Part shown: positions 10,978 through 23,807 of the stretch, one piece after another
Numbering within the stretch: the stretch's first letter is position 1
Layout of the letters: each line of letters begins with the position of its first letter
NCBI RefSeq assembly: GCF_964355755.1
Contig: NC_092676.1
Coordinates: forward strand, 6,742,288 to 6,806,287
Length of the DNA: 64,000 nt
Reading direction: 5' to 3'
DNA from: Antedon mediterranea
Taxonomy: Eukaryota > Echinodermata > Crinoidea > Comatulida > Antedonidae
The notes under the pieces: model-generated
The model's database searches: none
What the model was told of the DNA's origin: nothing
What the model saw: only the letters and a program-made list of their open reading frames with translations
Translations under genes and position numbers: made by a program

Positions 10978-13900
10978 AATCTCCTGCGTCATAAGCTGTT
11001 ATTATTGTATTCATTTTCTCACCTGATAAATTGCAATTATGCATAAAAAGTTTAAGCATTTTACGAGACTTACACAAGAAAGTACCTAGTAAAGTACCAT
11101 CGATGTCACTGAGATCATTATTGTCAATATATAGCTCTTGTAGTTCAAAGTGATCTCCTACATCATAGGCTGTGATAAGTGTATTCATTTTCTCACCTGA
11201 TAGTTTACAATCATTCATGTAAAGTTTACGCAGTTGAGGTGACTTACGCAAGAAAGTACCCAGTAAAGTATCATTGATGTCACTGAAATCATTATTCCAA
11301 ATATATAGCTCTTGTAGTTCAAAGTGATTTCCTACATCATATGCTGTGATAAGTGTATTCATTTTCTCACCTGATAGTTTACAATCATTCATGTGAAGTT
11401 TACGCAGTTGAGGTGACTTACCCAAGAAAGTACCCAGTAAAGTACCATTTATGTCACTGAAATCATTATTCCAAATACATAGCTCTTGTAGTTTTAAGTG
11501 ATCTCCTGTATCATAAGCTGTTATTATTGTATTCATTTTCTCACCTGATAGTTTACAATCATTCATGTAAAGTTCACGCAGTTGAGGTGACTTACGCAAG
11601 AAAGTGCCCAGTAAAGTACCATTTATGTCACTGAAATCATTACTCCCAATATATAGCTCTTGTAGTTCAAAATGATCTCCTGTGTCATAATCTGTTATTA
11701 TTGTATTCATTTTCTCACCTGATAAATTGCAATTATGCAAAACAAGTTTAAGCAATTGAGGAGACTTGCACAAGAAAGTACCTAGTATAGTGCCATCGAT
11801 ATCACTGAGATCATTATTGTTAATATATAGCTCTTGTAGGTCAAAGTGATCTCCTACATCATAGGCTGTGATAAGTGTATTCATTTTCTCACCTGATAGT
11901 TTACAATCATTCATGTGAAGTTTACGCAGTTGAGGTGACTTACGCAAAAAAGTACCCAGTAAAGTATCATTGATGTCACTGAAATCATTATTCCAAATAT
12001 ATAGCTCTTGTAGTTCAAAGTGAAACCCTACATCAATAGCTGTGATAACTCTATTCATTTTCTCACCTGATAATTTACAATCATTCATGTGAAGTTTACG
12101 CACTTGAGGTGACTTACGCAAGAAAGTACCTAGTAAAGTACCATCGATGTCACTGAGATCATTATTGTCAATATATAGCTCTTGTAGTTCAAAGTGATCT
12201 CCTGTATCATAAGCTGTTATAATAGTATTCGTTTTTTCACCCGATAAATTGCAATTACCTATGTCAAGAATAATCAACGTATGTGACTTACTCAAGAAAG
12301 TACCCAGTAAAGTATCATTGATGTCACTGAAATCATTATTCCAAATATATAGCTCTTGTAGTTCAAAGTGATTTCCTACATCATATGCTGTGATAAGTGT
12401 ATTCATTTTCTCACCTGATAGTTTACAATCATTCATGTGAAGTTTACGCAGTTGAGGTGACTTACCCAAGAAAGTACCCAGTAAAGTACCATCGATGTCA
12501 CTGAGATCATTATTGTCAATATATAGCTCTTGTAGTTCAAAGTGATCTCCTACATCATAGGCTGTGATAAGTGTATTCATTTTCTCACCTGATAGTTTAC
12601 AATCATTCATGTAAAGTTTACGCAGTTGAGGTGACTTACGCAAGAAAGTACCCAGTAAAGTATCATTGATGTCACTGAAATCATTATTCCAAATATATAG
12701 CTCTTGTAGTTCAAAGTGATTTCCTACATCATATGCTGTGATAAGTGTATTCATTTTCTCACCTGATAGTTTACAATCATTCATGTGAAGTTTACGCAGT
12801 TGAGGTGACTTACCCAAGAAAGTACCCAGTAAAGTACCATTTATGTCACTGAAATCATTATTCCAAATACATAGCTCTTGTAGTTTTAAGTGATCTCCTG
12901 TATCATAAGCTGTTATTATTGTATTCATTTTCTCACCTGATAGTTTACAATCATTCATGTAAAGTTCACGCAGTTGAGGTGACTTACGCAAGAAAGTGCC
13001 CAGTAAAGTACCATTTATGTCACTGAAATCATTACTCCCAATATATAGCTCTTGTAGTTCAAAATGATCTCCTGTGTCATAATCTGTTATTATTGTATTC
13101 ATTTTCTCACCTGATAAATTGCAATTATGCATAACAAGTTTAAGCAATTGAGGAGACTTGCACAAGAAAGTACCTAGTATAGTGCCATCGATATCACTGA
13201 GATCATTATTGTTAATATATAGCTCTTGTAGGTCAAAGTGATCTCCTACATCATAGGCTGTGATAAGTGTATTCATTTTCTCACCTGATAGTTTACAATC
13301 ATTCATGTGAAGTTTACGCAGTTGAGGTGACTTACCCAAGAAAGTACCCAGTAAAGTACCATTTATGTCACTAAAATCATTATTCCCAATATATAGCTCT
13401 TGTAGTTTTAAGTGATATCCTACTTCATAAGCTGTTATTATTGTATTCATTTTCCAACCTGATAAATTGCAATTTTGCAAAACAAGTTTAAACAATTGAG
13501 GAGACTTGCACAAGAAAGTACCTAGTATAGTGCCATCGATATCACTGAGATTAGTATTGTTAATATATAGTTCTTGTAGTTCAAATTGATCTCCTACATC
13601 ATAGGCTGTAATAACTCTATTCATTTTCTCACCTGATAATTTACAATCATTCATGTAAAGTTTACGCAGTTGAGGTGACTTACGCAAGAAAGTACCCAGT
13701 AAAGTACCATTTATGTCACTGAAATCATTATTCCAAATACATAGCTCTTGTAGTTTTAAGTGATCTCCTGTGTCATAAGCTGTTATTATTGTATTCATTT
13801 TCTCACCTGATGAATTGCAATTTTGCATAACAAGTTTAAGCAATTGAGTAGACTTGCACAAGAAAGTACCTAGTATAGTGCCATCGATATCACTGAGATC

Positions 13901-16900
13901 ATTATTGTTAATATATAGCTCTTGTAGTTCAAAGTGATCTCCTACATCATAGGCTGTGATAAGTGTATTCATTTTCTCACCTGATAGTTTACAATCATTC
14001 ATGTAAAGTTTACGCAGTTGAGGTGACTTACCCAATAAAGTACCCAGTAAAGTACCATTTATGTCACTGAAATTATTAGTCCAAATACATAGCTCTTGTA
14101 GTTTTAAGTGATCTCCTGTGTCATAAGCTGTTATTATTGTATTCATTTTCTCACCTGATAAATTGCAATTTTGCATAACAAGTTTAAGCAATTGAGTAGA
14201 CTTGCACAAGAAAGTACCTAGTATAGTGCCATCGATATCACTGAGATCATTATTGTTAATATATAGCTCTTGTAGTTCAAAGTGATCTCCTACATCATAG
14301 GCTGTGATAAGTGTATTCATTTTCTCACCTGATAGTTTACAATCATTCATGTAAAGTTTACGCACTTGAGGTGACTTACCCAAGAAAGTACCCAGTAAAG
14401 TACCATTTATGTCACTAAAATCATTATTCCCAATATATAGCTCTTGTAGTTTTAAGTGATATCCTACTTCATAAGCTGTTATTATTGTATTCATTTTCCA
14501 ACCTGATAAATTGCAATTTTGCAAAACAAGTTTAAACAATTGAGGAGACTTGCACAAGAAAGTACCTAGTATAGTGCCATCGATATCACTGAGATTAGTA
14601 TTGTTAATATATAGTTCTTGTAGTTCAAATTGATCTCCTACATCATAGGCTGTAATAACTCTATTCATTTTCTCACCTGATAATTTACAATCATTCATGT
14701 AAAGTTTACGCAGTTGAGGTGACTTACGCAAGAAAGTACCCAGTAAAGTACCATTTATGTCACTGAAATCATTATTCCAAATACATAGCTCTTGTAGTTT
14801 TAAGTGATCTCCTGTGTCATAAGCTGTTATTATTGTATTCATTTTCTCACCTGATAAATTGCAATTATGCATAACAAGTTTAAGCAATTGAGGAGACTTG
14901 CACAAGAAAGTACCTAGTATAGTGCCATCGATATCACTGAGATCATTATTGTTAATATATAGCTCTTGTAGGTCAAAGTGATCTCCTACATCATAGGCTG
15001 TGATAAGTGTATTCATTTTCTCACCTGATAGTTTACAATCATTCATGTGAAGTTTACGCAGTTGAGGTGACTTACCCAAGAAAGTACCCAGTAAAGTACC
15101 ATTTATGTCACTAAAATCATTATTCCCAATATATAGCTCTTGTAGTTTTAAGTGATATCCTACTTCATAAGCTGTTATTATTGTATTCATTTTCCAACCT
15201 GATAAATTGCAATTTTGCAAAACAAGTTTAAACAATTGAGGAGACTTGCACAAGAAAGTACCTAGTATAGTGCCATCGATATCACTGAGATTAGTATTGT
15301 TAATATATAGTTCTTGTAGTTCAAATTGATCTCCTACATCATAGGCTGTAATAACTCTATTCATTTTCTCACCTGATAATTTACAATCATTCATGTAAAG
15401 TTTACGCAGTTGAGGTGACTTATGCAAGAAAGTACCCAGTAAAGTACCATTTATGTCACTGAAATCATTATTCCAAATACATAGCTCTTGTAGTTTTAAG
15501 TGATCTCCTGTGTCATAAGCTGTTATTATTGTATTCATTTTCTCACCTGATAAATTGCAATTATGCATAACAAGTTTAAGCAATTGAGGAGACTTGCACA
15601 AGAAAGTACCTAGTATAGTGCCATCGATATCACTGAGATTAGTATTGTTAATATATAGTTCTTGTAGTTCAAATTGATCTCCTACATCATAGGCTGTGAT
15701 AACTGTACTCATTTTCTCACCTGATAGTTTACAATCATTCATGTGAAGTTTACGCAGTTGAGGTGACTTACCCAAGAAAGTACCCAGTAAAGTACCATTT
15801 ATGTTACTGAAATCATTATTCCAAATAGAGAGCTCTTGTAGTTTTAAGTGATCTCCTGCGTCATAAGCTGTTATTATTGTATTCATTTTCTCACCTGATA
15901 AATTGCAATTATGCATAACAAGTTCAATCAGTTTACGAGACTTACACAAGAAAGCACCCAGTAAAGTACAATCGATATTACCGAGATCATTATTGTTAAT
16001 ATATAGCTCTTGTAGTTCAAATTGATCTCCTACATCATAGGCTGTGATAACTGTACTCATTTTCTCACCTGATAGTTTACAATCATTCATGTGAAGTTTA
16101 CGCAGTTGAGGTGACTTACGCAAGAAAGTACCCAGTAAAGTACCATCGATGCTACTCAAATCATTATTCCAAATATATAGCTCTTGTAGTTCAACGTGAT
16201 CTCTTAAATCATAGGCTGTTATAATTATATTCATTTTCTCACCTGATAGTTTACAATCATTCATGTAAAGTCCACGCAGTTGAGAAGACTTACACAAGAA
16301 ATTACCTAGTAAATTACCATCAATGTCACTAAAATCATTATTACCAATATATAGCTCATGTAATTCGAACTTACCTCCTGTATCATAAGCTGTTATAATT
16401 ATATTCATTTTCTCACCTGATAGTTTACAATCATTCATGTAAAGTCCACGCAGTTGAGAAGACTTACACAAGAAATTACCTAGTAAATTACCATCAATGT
16501 CACTAAAATCATTATTACCAATATATAGCTCATGTAATTCGAACTTACCTCCTGTATCATAAGCTGTTATAATTGTATTCATTTTCTCACCTGACAGTTT
16601 ACACTTATCCATGTCAAGTGTACGCAATTTAGGACACTTACTCAAGAATGTACCTAGTAAAAAACCATCAATACTATTGAAATCATTGTCAAACATATAA
16701 AGATCCTGTAATTCTAACTTATCTCCTACATACCCACTCATCATTTCGTTCATTATTTCCCCTGATAATTTACTGGAAAAGATGCTAAGAGTATGCAGCT
16801 TACGAGACCAACCCAAAAAAATACCCAATAAAGTACCATCAATGTCACGGATATCATTTTTCCCAATATAAAGCTCTTGTAAATTTAACGTATCATTTGC

Positions 16901-17233
16901 ATACACTTTTATCATTTCATTCAGCGCGTGTCCTGATAGCTTACAATCATGCATGACAAGTTTACTAAGTTTAGAAGTTTTATGGAATAATGCACCCACC
17001 AAAGTACCGTCAATGTCACTGAAATTATTTTTTCTACTTTTAACATTTTGTATTTCTAACTCTCTTTTTCGATATTCTCTTCTCGTTTCATTAATTAACG
17101 CAACTGGTATTGTGTAAGCCTGTGATTTTATTGTATCTAGTTTAGGGAATTTACTCGAGGATGTAGCCAATGTAGTACTGTCGATTCCAGTGATATCACT
17201 ATTTTCTCGAACGTTAAGTATATTTAGCTTAGG
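10976..17233 (-). pseudogene. LRR array of NLR locus 1, uninterrupted frame but separated from NACHT by a frameshift
   Basis: One open frame runs from 17233 to 10976 with about 36 copies of a 58-residue (174-bp) unit. Each unit holds two ribonuclease-inhibitor/NLR-type LRRs of 28-30 residues: one around LRKLYMNDCKLSGEKMN, the other around LQELYIWNNDFSDINGTLLG. The first methionine is at 17170, but the LRR sense continues upstream to 17233 (PKLNILNVRENSDITGIDST), so 17170 is unlikely to be a true start. The frame overlaps the end of the NACHT frame (stop at 17229) one base out of phase. Its terminal stop (YDAGD*) is supplied by the (AATC)n tail of the inserted LINE. Copies alternate in a 348-bp dimer and show larger near-identical blocks. 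No other stop interrupts 6.2 kb, so the break is recent or an assembly error. Confidence 0.85.
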
Positions 17234-19756
17234 TTAGGTTACAGTATCCATTGAATGCAGTTGCTTGTATGCCACTGATATCATTGCCAATATTAAGCTC
17301 CCGTAATTGTAACTTATCACCTTCATACATTTTTATCAATTTGTTCAATAAATCACCCGATAGTTTGCATTCATGCATGTCAAGTATACTCAGATTAGGA
17401 CATTTACTCAAGAAAGTACCCATTAAAGTATCATCAATGCTACTGATATCATTATTAGCAATATTAATCACTTGTATTTCTGATTCATCTACTATAATAT
17501 ACTCTTTTATCATTTTGTTCATTATGGCACCTGTTAGGTTACAGTTATGCAGGTCAAGTTTAAGAAGCTTAGGAGACAATCTTAATAAAGTACCAAGTAA
17601 AGTGCCATCAACTTCATTGATGTCATTTTCCTCAATACAAAGCTCTTGTAATTGTGACTTACTTCCAGTATACTCGCTTATGATTTTATTCATTACATCG
17701 CCCGATAGTTTACAACCATGCATGTCAAGTCTAAGTAGGGTAGGCATCTTACTCAAGAAGGTACCAAATAAAGTACCATCAATGTTGCTGAGATTATTTT
17801 CAGCTATGATGAACATTAATATTTTTGGCGTATCTTTCTCACTACACTTACAGATACCATCGATTACTTTTCCTGATAGATTGCAATGACTCATCTCAAA
17901 TGAAATATAAAAGGGAGACAACCTCATTAAATAATGCAGTAATTTATAATCGATGTTTATGAGATTATTATTGCTTATATTGAGGTTGTTTATTATCAAC
18001 CCACCACCCATTACAGACCACTCTCTAATCATATCATTCATTACATCACCTGACAGATTGCAATTACGTATGTCCAGTGTAGGTGTAAAGAAATATGTTA
18101 TATGTGCAAGAATTTTTCCTCTGCTATCAATAGATAATGTATTACAGAATTTCTTTAAATCATGCTCAATAAGATTCATTTTACTGAGTTGCCATATACA
18201 ATGCATAAAATGCTCACCCACCCCTAAATTTGGATTGAAGTGCGCAATAAACATGTTTAATGAGTTTGATAAGGCTGTGTGTTGTAGGTTCATATTGTCC
18301 ATGTGATATGTAAGGTCCTTGTTCACATAATCATGATGTTCATCTGTTACACATTTAAAGTAAGTATGTATCAAAGGACGATACGTTGATACATCACAAG
18401 TAACCCAATGCTTTAAGAATTTACCTGCATTTATACCAAGAAATCCAACTGCAAAGCTATTTGCCATTGTTAAATATGGACACTTTGTTACTACATTCCA
18501 CTCAGTTTCATATTGTCTAACATATGCTGCGCACTCATTCGTCATACCTTCATTTTCACAGAGTTTGTATAAATAAAACCCTACTAGTGATTCTAGTATT
18601 AATTTATGCTTAGTAGAAAAGAAAACTTCACTTTTGCCTCGTGACCTCGATGCTTCTTCATTAATAAATCCTAGGTTAAGGGTCATCTTAACCATGTCCT
18701 TATTTTTATTAGCTTCCAAATCACTTTTTTTAATTGAAAGCTGATTTTTTTTCAAGGTATCATACATACACTTACCAAGAAAAATCATAGTATTTGCTAA
18801 TTTTTCTGGAATATTTTCAAATTTCAAAACACTTTCTTGGTTTTCATATTTCGCAATGTAATGATTTACATTGCAGCACAAAATTTCTTTGAAAAGGTCA
18901 GCATTATTAGAAGGAAGAATTTGTTTGTCTTCCCAAATAATACAAATTAAGAGAAGTAACAAAGGAGTTTTGCACAATTCATATGCTTCGAAATATTTAC
19001 GTTTATATTTAGGATTATCGTTTTTAACGTCTAATTGCTGCCTAAGAACATTCCCCAATTCAGGTTTTTCAAAAAACTCAAAATGGTTCTTAATATATTC
19101 CCCAATGCTATAATGGTTAAATCCCTTCACTCTTACATGTACATCGCATTTTTTGATAAATTCATCTATATTTTCTAATCGCGAGGTAAGTAGCACAACA
19201 CTCTTTCCTAACGTTTTCTTCTTAAACAGATTCAACAAGTTTTCCTTCTTACAACGTAATTCATCTAAACCATCTATTAAAAACACAGTTTTATGGGCAT
19301 GATTCATTATGAATTTTTTAATTGAGGATGAATCTTGTTGAAGATCTGTTGCCATGTTAAAATCTTCCATATCAAGTTGTTTTTCAATCAGATCAAATAT
19401 TGTGTTGCCTTCCTCTAGATCCCTTACATTAAATAAAAATACAATTTTACCTTCAAATGCGATTGGTTTCTTTTCAGTTGTTCTGTATGCTATGTACCTG
19501 AGTAGAGTTGTTTTGCCAATGCCAGCCTCGCCATCTATAAGAACTTTACATCCACTCGTGGATTCGATCGTGTTTAATAATGCTGGTAACGTCGTTGGAT
19601 GGCTGTCTCTCGTCTTATTGTTTTCTTTGAGAAGGTCCAACTCAGTGAAGATTTTGATGTCTACAATGTCTCTGCTATTCATTATTGATGGTGTGAATGC
19701 TTCGTTCTCCATTTGACATAGTTGTTTTTGTCTTGCAAGCAAGTAATTTTCTATTA
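17229..19756 (-). CDS. NLR locus 1, NACHT exon with first LRRs
   Basis: This large exon encodes the ATP-dependent oligomerisation module of a NOD-like receptor. It has a linker (YLLARQKQLC), Walker A GEAGIGKTT, a Walker B of NACHT type (VFLIDGLDELR), an LLTSR sensor segment, winged-helix/helical regions (FLGINAGKFLKHW), and then about five double LRRs starting near TLDIRNCNLSG. The minus-strand acceptor is ataatag at 19757-19758, with a second AG at 19751-19752; both give the phase 1 entry required by the upstream mini-exon. The frame continues upstream to 19808 but that part reads intron. Joined to the DED exon and mini-exon it gives 1031 residues, ending at the TAA at 17229-17231. That stop falls inside an LRR, and the next LRRs continue one frame over. 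The gene is therefore either a short-LRR NLR or a frameshifted long one. Confidence 0.88.
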
Positions 19757-21545
19757 CTATTATAAAATATAAATATCTAAATCTATATATAAATTGACGT
19801 AAGGGCAAAATTCGGTAAATCGCGCGTTATTTCTAGAATGTTTACTCGATGGTATATAAAGTTGGTTCGTACTTTCGGTACTGATTTTAACCACCTGATG
19901 TAACCCTGTTTACTAATTAAATTGAGTTCGATAATTAGTTATTGACGATTAAAACGAATTTAGGTTCAACGATTTACCCCAAATAGGGGTGTTTTTCGAT
20001 CGTGGTATACACTGTCTAATGGATGTCCGTCTTGAAAAATACCCGCAGACAATAATACGAGGATGCTTCGCATTTTCCTATCTCCTCCTACGATAATTGT
20101 TTTTAATGGCTGACAACCGGTTGAACAGCTCGAGTACAGCATCATAATGTTGAAGACAGGCCGATTTTCTTAAAAAAAATACTATTTTGATAGATTTAAT
20201 ATACGTTTATACAAATGTATTGATTTGCGATGAATGGAACATTCCAATCTCTGTTCCACAAGTGTCTATTCCCTCAGGCGTCGTAAAGACAAGTACTGTA
20301 TACTCATAACAGAAATTTGATCCATTTTTTTTTTCAATCTGTGCTGCAGAGGTTGGATATAAATTTGTTTTAAACGGATAATGAGCTAGCGTTTTCACTC
20401 GCCGTATATTATGTACAAATCTTTATTATTGCAGTTAAACCACCCACATCATCATCCCTCACTGGCATGAGTAGTGTTGTAAAACCAGTAGAGGATAGGC
20501 CTACGGTACATCACATGCCCTAAACGCAGAACAACTTTGGTGGGTAGGGTAGGAACCAACTTAAGTATGAATTGGCTGTAAGAAACAATTGAAAACCATT
20601 CGGCCTACCAGGGAAGAGTTAATTAATTTAACTCTTCCTTGGGCCTACTACTAATTAAGTTGAGTTAGATAATTGAATATTTATTGACGATTAAATCGAA
20701 TTTATGATTTTCACCGAATAGAGGTGGTTTTCACAAATTGTTTTACATTATATAAACATATACACGTCGTAGTGATGTATCGTTACATGTACTGTACTAT
20801 TTCAATCGACTAGGACGGTGATAGTTTCAACAAAGTATTACATCGCAATGTTTTACTGTGTTTAGTGGTATATTATTTGTAAAACATGAAAACAATTAAT
20901 ATTTCGTTACTAAATGGATAAAGAATATATTTAAAAATTGTTCCTCTTTGCACCCATCCTCTTCCCCATCCCACAACCCTAATGTTACATACAAAACACA
21001 AATTAAGTTTGTTTAAATTTGACTTAAACAATTGGTCCCATTTTGTGACAAGTTTCTCTTTCGGAAGTAATTCTCAGGGTGCTAATTTTAGTTGAGAACA
21101 TAAATCACAGTGTCTATTTATTCGTTCCTGTAAACGATATGTATTATTGTCCTGCGGTACGTACATTTGAAATCGCCAGTTTTTTAACGCTGAAATAATT
21201 ATGTATTCGAGAACCATCTGTGGGCACGACCTAGATGGTACGCGAGCGAAGCGAGCGTACTAACTAGTTTGATTAATTATTCTTAGATATCTATAAATAA
21301 TGTATGTTATAAGTTTTTTTTATTGTACTATGGATGATTCCATAACCTGTTCAAATGGGTTTTTATTTATTCTATTTAGTATTCTATAAAAAAAAACATG
21401 TCTAATGATATTTCTTGAATTTCTGAAATTTGAAACAAACTTGTATTTGGCGGGAATACGTTTCCATTATATTAAAGCATTCTCTGTAACCTCAGACATG
21501 TTTATTATGTAATACTGTGTAAGTAACTAATTGCAGTGTACATAC
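19757..21545 (-). other. Intron of NLR locus 1 with an internal direct repeat
   Basis: This lies between the mini-exon donor (below 21546) and the NACHT exon acceptor. About 85 bp at 19912-19995 (gttcgataattagttattgacgatt...caaataggggtgttttt) recur imperfectly at 20652-20737. The short minus ORF at 20207-20398 has no recognisable content. A CGAGCGAAGCGAGCG patch lies near 21243. Confidence 0.6.
20602..20646. repeat. Short palindrome with GGGAAGAGTTAA arms
   Basis: Arms ggcctaccagggaagagttaa and ttaactcttccttgggcc face each other across a few bases. Related palindromes occur at 22401-22438 and 28155-28192. The function is unknown; it may be a tiny foldback element. Confidence 0.65.
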
Positions 21546-21590
21546 CTTCATCATTATCCTGAGTAGATGACATTGAACTAACTGACATTT
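21546..21590 (-). CDS. NLR locus 1, 45-nt linker mini-exon
   Basis: Read on the minus strand, tttttacag precedes a 45-nt segment ending GATGAAG, followed by the donor gtatg. It is phase 1 on both sides and encodes MSVSSMSSTQDNDEG-like linker (Ser/Thr/acidic, probably disordered) between the DED exon and NACHT. Its boundaries, length and phase match mini-exons at 47238-47282 and 48335-48379 of locus 2, which is the main support. It has not been confirmed by transcripts. Confidence 0.72.
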
Positions 21591-22182
21591 CTGTAAAAAT
21601 AAAGAAATCACACTGATAAACATGTTATTTTATAGGTTCGACTACATTTATACAATTTTAAATAGAAATTACCGAACCGTATACATCTAAAGCAAAAACT
21701 AAGCAATTACATTATTGTCAAAATCTCAATTATAAACTCATAAATAAATATCTGATTTTAGAAAATGCCTCAGTTAATATTAATGAAAATTAGTAATTGT
21801 ATATGTTATTCAGTCTATTATATTATTTCTACTAGTTTTGTGTACGATTTGATAAGAGATCAATGTTTAAATACGAAAACATATGTTGTATGTTTTAATT
21901 TTATAACGGCATACAATGTGTAAGGCAAAATGTATATGTATAACCAAAAACAAACTTTTAAGTTCCAAACCTTATAATATATATAACCGATTTATTCAAA
22001 TTGTTTTTAAATGTATGTATAGGATCATCAAATAATGACATTTTGTTGAAAATGAAGCGTTCTAAGAAGAACGGGCACGAGTGCAACATAACAATACTAG
22101 TGTGTGAAATGAAAGGAAGTAAAGAAAGAAGAGTTACAGAGTATGATTTTGTGGAATGAAAGTTAATGGAAAAAGAAACCGA

Positions 22183-22614
22183 GGCCGGGAAGCATTGTTT
22201 TTTTTTCTATGAGGTTAAGGAAATCATGAATAATTCATTACCTTAATTATTTTCTATTATAAAGAATTGCAAGACAGCTGATCTACTTCCTAAATATACT
22301 ACACCTAACCCTCTATATAATCTCTCTCAACTATTGTATTAAAAAAAAATCATGTTCTTCATAGACCTCGAACCGATAGCTCCAGTGTTATTGGTTAAAG
22401 CAGGGAAGGGTTCTTCCCTGTAATTTAACTCTTCCCTGGTTAAAGCCTTTACCACTTGACCAAACATTTTAGTTGGCAAACACTGTTTACACAAGGTTTT
22501 CAATCTCTCTCCATGCTTATATAGCGCCCTCTATTGTCCTAGGTCATAATTAAGGTAATGAATTATTCATGATTTTTGCCTTAACCTCATACGAAAAAAA
22601 AGTAATGCGGCCGG
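22183..22614. repeat. 432-bp element with about 68-bp terminal inverted repeats
   Basis: The left arm at 22183-22250 (ggccgggaagca...tatgaggttaagg...aatcatgaataattcatt) is the inverted copy of the right arm at 22546-22614 (aatgaattattcatgattt...ccttaacctcata...gcggccggg). It is in the intron of NLR locus 1. The locus 2 intron keeps left-arm-like sequence at about 49912-49970, while the right side there is replaced by a SINE fragment. It resembles a MITE or foldback transposon; no transposase is present. Confidence 0.75.
22401..22438. repeat. Short palindrome of the CAGGGAAGAG family
   Basis: cagggaagggttcttccctg forms a hairpin and is followed by taactcttccctgg. It shares the CAGGGAAG core with the palindromes at 20602-20646 and 28155-28192. 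Confidence 0.55.
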
Positions 22615-23807
22615 GAATAACATACACTAATACGGTAACAGAAAGGACAGCAATGAGATATGAGGAATACGCATTCCTCTTGATAGGCATATAATATTGA
22701 TTAACTCAAAATAATGTTGGAACCAGATGATAATGTCTGTTATTTTACAAATAAAGTGCAACTATTTGTCTTCCTCTGTTTGTTATAGTAGTTTGAGAAA
22801 ACATTATTAGGGACTTAAAAAGGTCATATTGCTCTATTGATGGTTGTGCATTTTAACTTAACTTGAACTTTATTATCGCAATACATTATATAAATAACTT
22901 GAAGTTGAACATAAAAAATCGCATATAGAAAATACAAAGCATAGCACTCAACACGTAATCAAAGATAAACAAGATACATAAAGAACAAATTAAATACACA
23001 CGCCGGGCTGTGCAGTATTTTACCAGTTCATGAAAACACAATGGTTTGTAATAAATGATTTTGATGTTTTAGTTTTACATAATGGTAAATAAATTTCGTT
23101 ACTGTGTGTTAGACAAGACGAAGTGGATTTTGCAAATTCAAAATCATTTTTAATAACCAATACTGCATGTTAATCTTCTTTTATGTTTATACTGCGTATG
23201 TTTTATTTTAAAACAGTATCGTAATTTTCAAACCGTACTATTTTTTTTTTCATACTTATTAGGAACTGTGCGTAAAATAAATATGAGTCTGAATTAAGTA
23301 ATAAACACTCTTAACTAATGTTATTTCTTTAATTGCGTAATTAAAATGAATGCAACATCACGGTTATTCAAATTATAATTCTATACTGGGAGCTACTTGT
23401 TTAGAACTTATTGCTTCACCTGCATCTTTTTCATGTTCATTATTATCATTTAGAAATTGTTTAATTATTTGTATATGAGTAATACTGGATGATTATTAAA
23501 ATTAAACTATATATTAAATAGACAGTAAAAGTTTAAAAAGTAAAAACCGACAAATTGAAAACCCTAAGTAATTAGAAAGTCATAAATTGTCATGGATTTT
23601 TTTCATTTTCAATTAAAAACTCAAAAAACTATTGTTACATATAATTTTTCACAATATCAATATAAAGAATACAGTATTTAAAAAGAAACTAACCATGTTT
23701 AATGAAAGTGATCTCAAACGGGTATATAGTCATTGAAATAAAAATCATCACTAAATCTATATCTTCATTAAAATAAAAAGTTAAAATCAAGGCAAAGAAA
23801 TACATAC

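Larger units (their letters stand above)
21591..23807 (-). other. First coding intron of NLR locus 1, homologous to locus 2 intron
   Basis: Long blocks match the corresponding intron of locus 2: 21730-22320 resembles 49440-50050, 22670-22870 resembles 50300-50420 (and, again, 48490-48700), and 22880-23800 resembles 50800-51590. No coding content of its own is seen beyond a 435-bp inverted-repeat element and a short palindrome listed separately. Confidence 0.75.

Noticed and set aside
17150-17260. A short intron explaining the frame change between NACHT and LRR
   Set aside because: The LRR sense runs right up to the overlap of the two frames with no gap. Locus 2 has no intron there, so a frameshift is simpler.
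17251-19716. Plus-strand ORFs opposite the NACHT-LRR exon (also 42588-46444 in locus 2)
   Set aside because: They are antisense to a well-supported coding exon and repeat with its LRR units; no independent evidence supports them.
23689-23807. Hydrophobic C-terminal extension of the DED exon (membrane anchor)
   Set aside because: It follows a clear GTATGT donor in the same place as in locus 2, so it is intron read-through.
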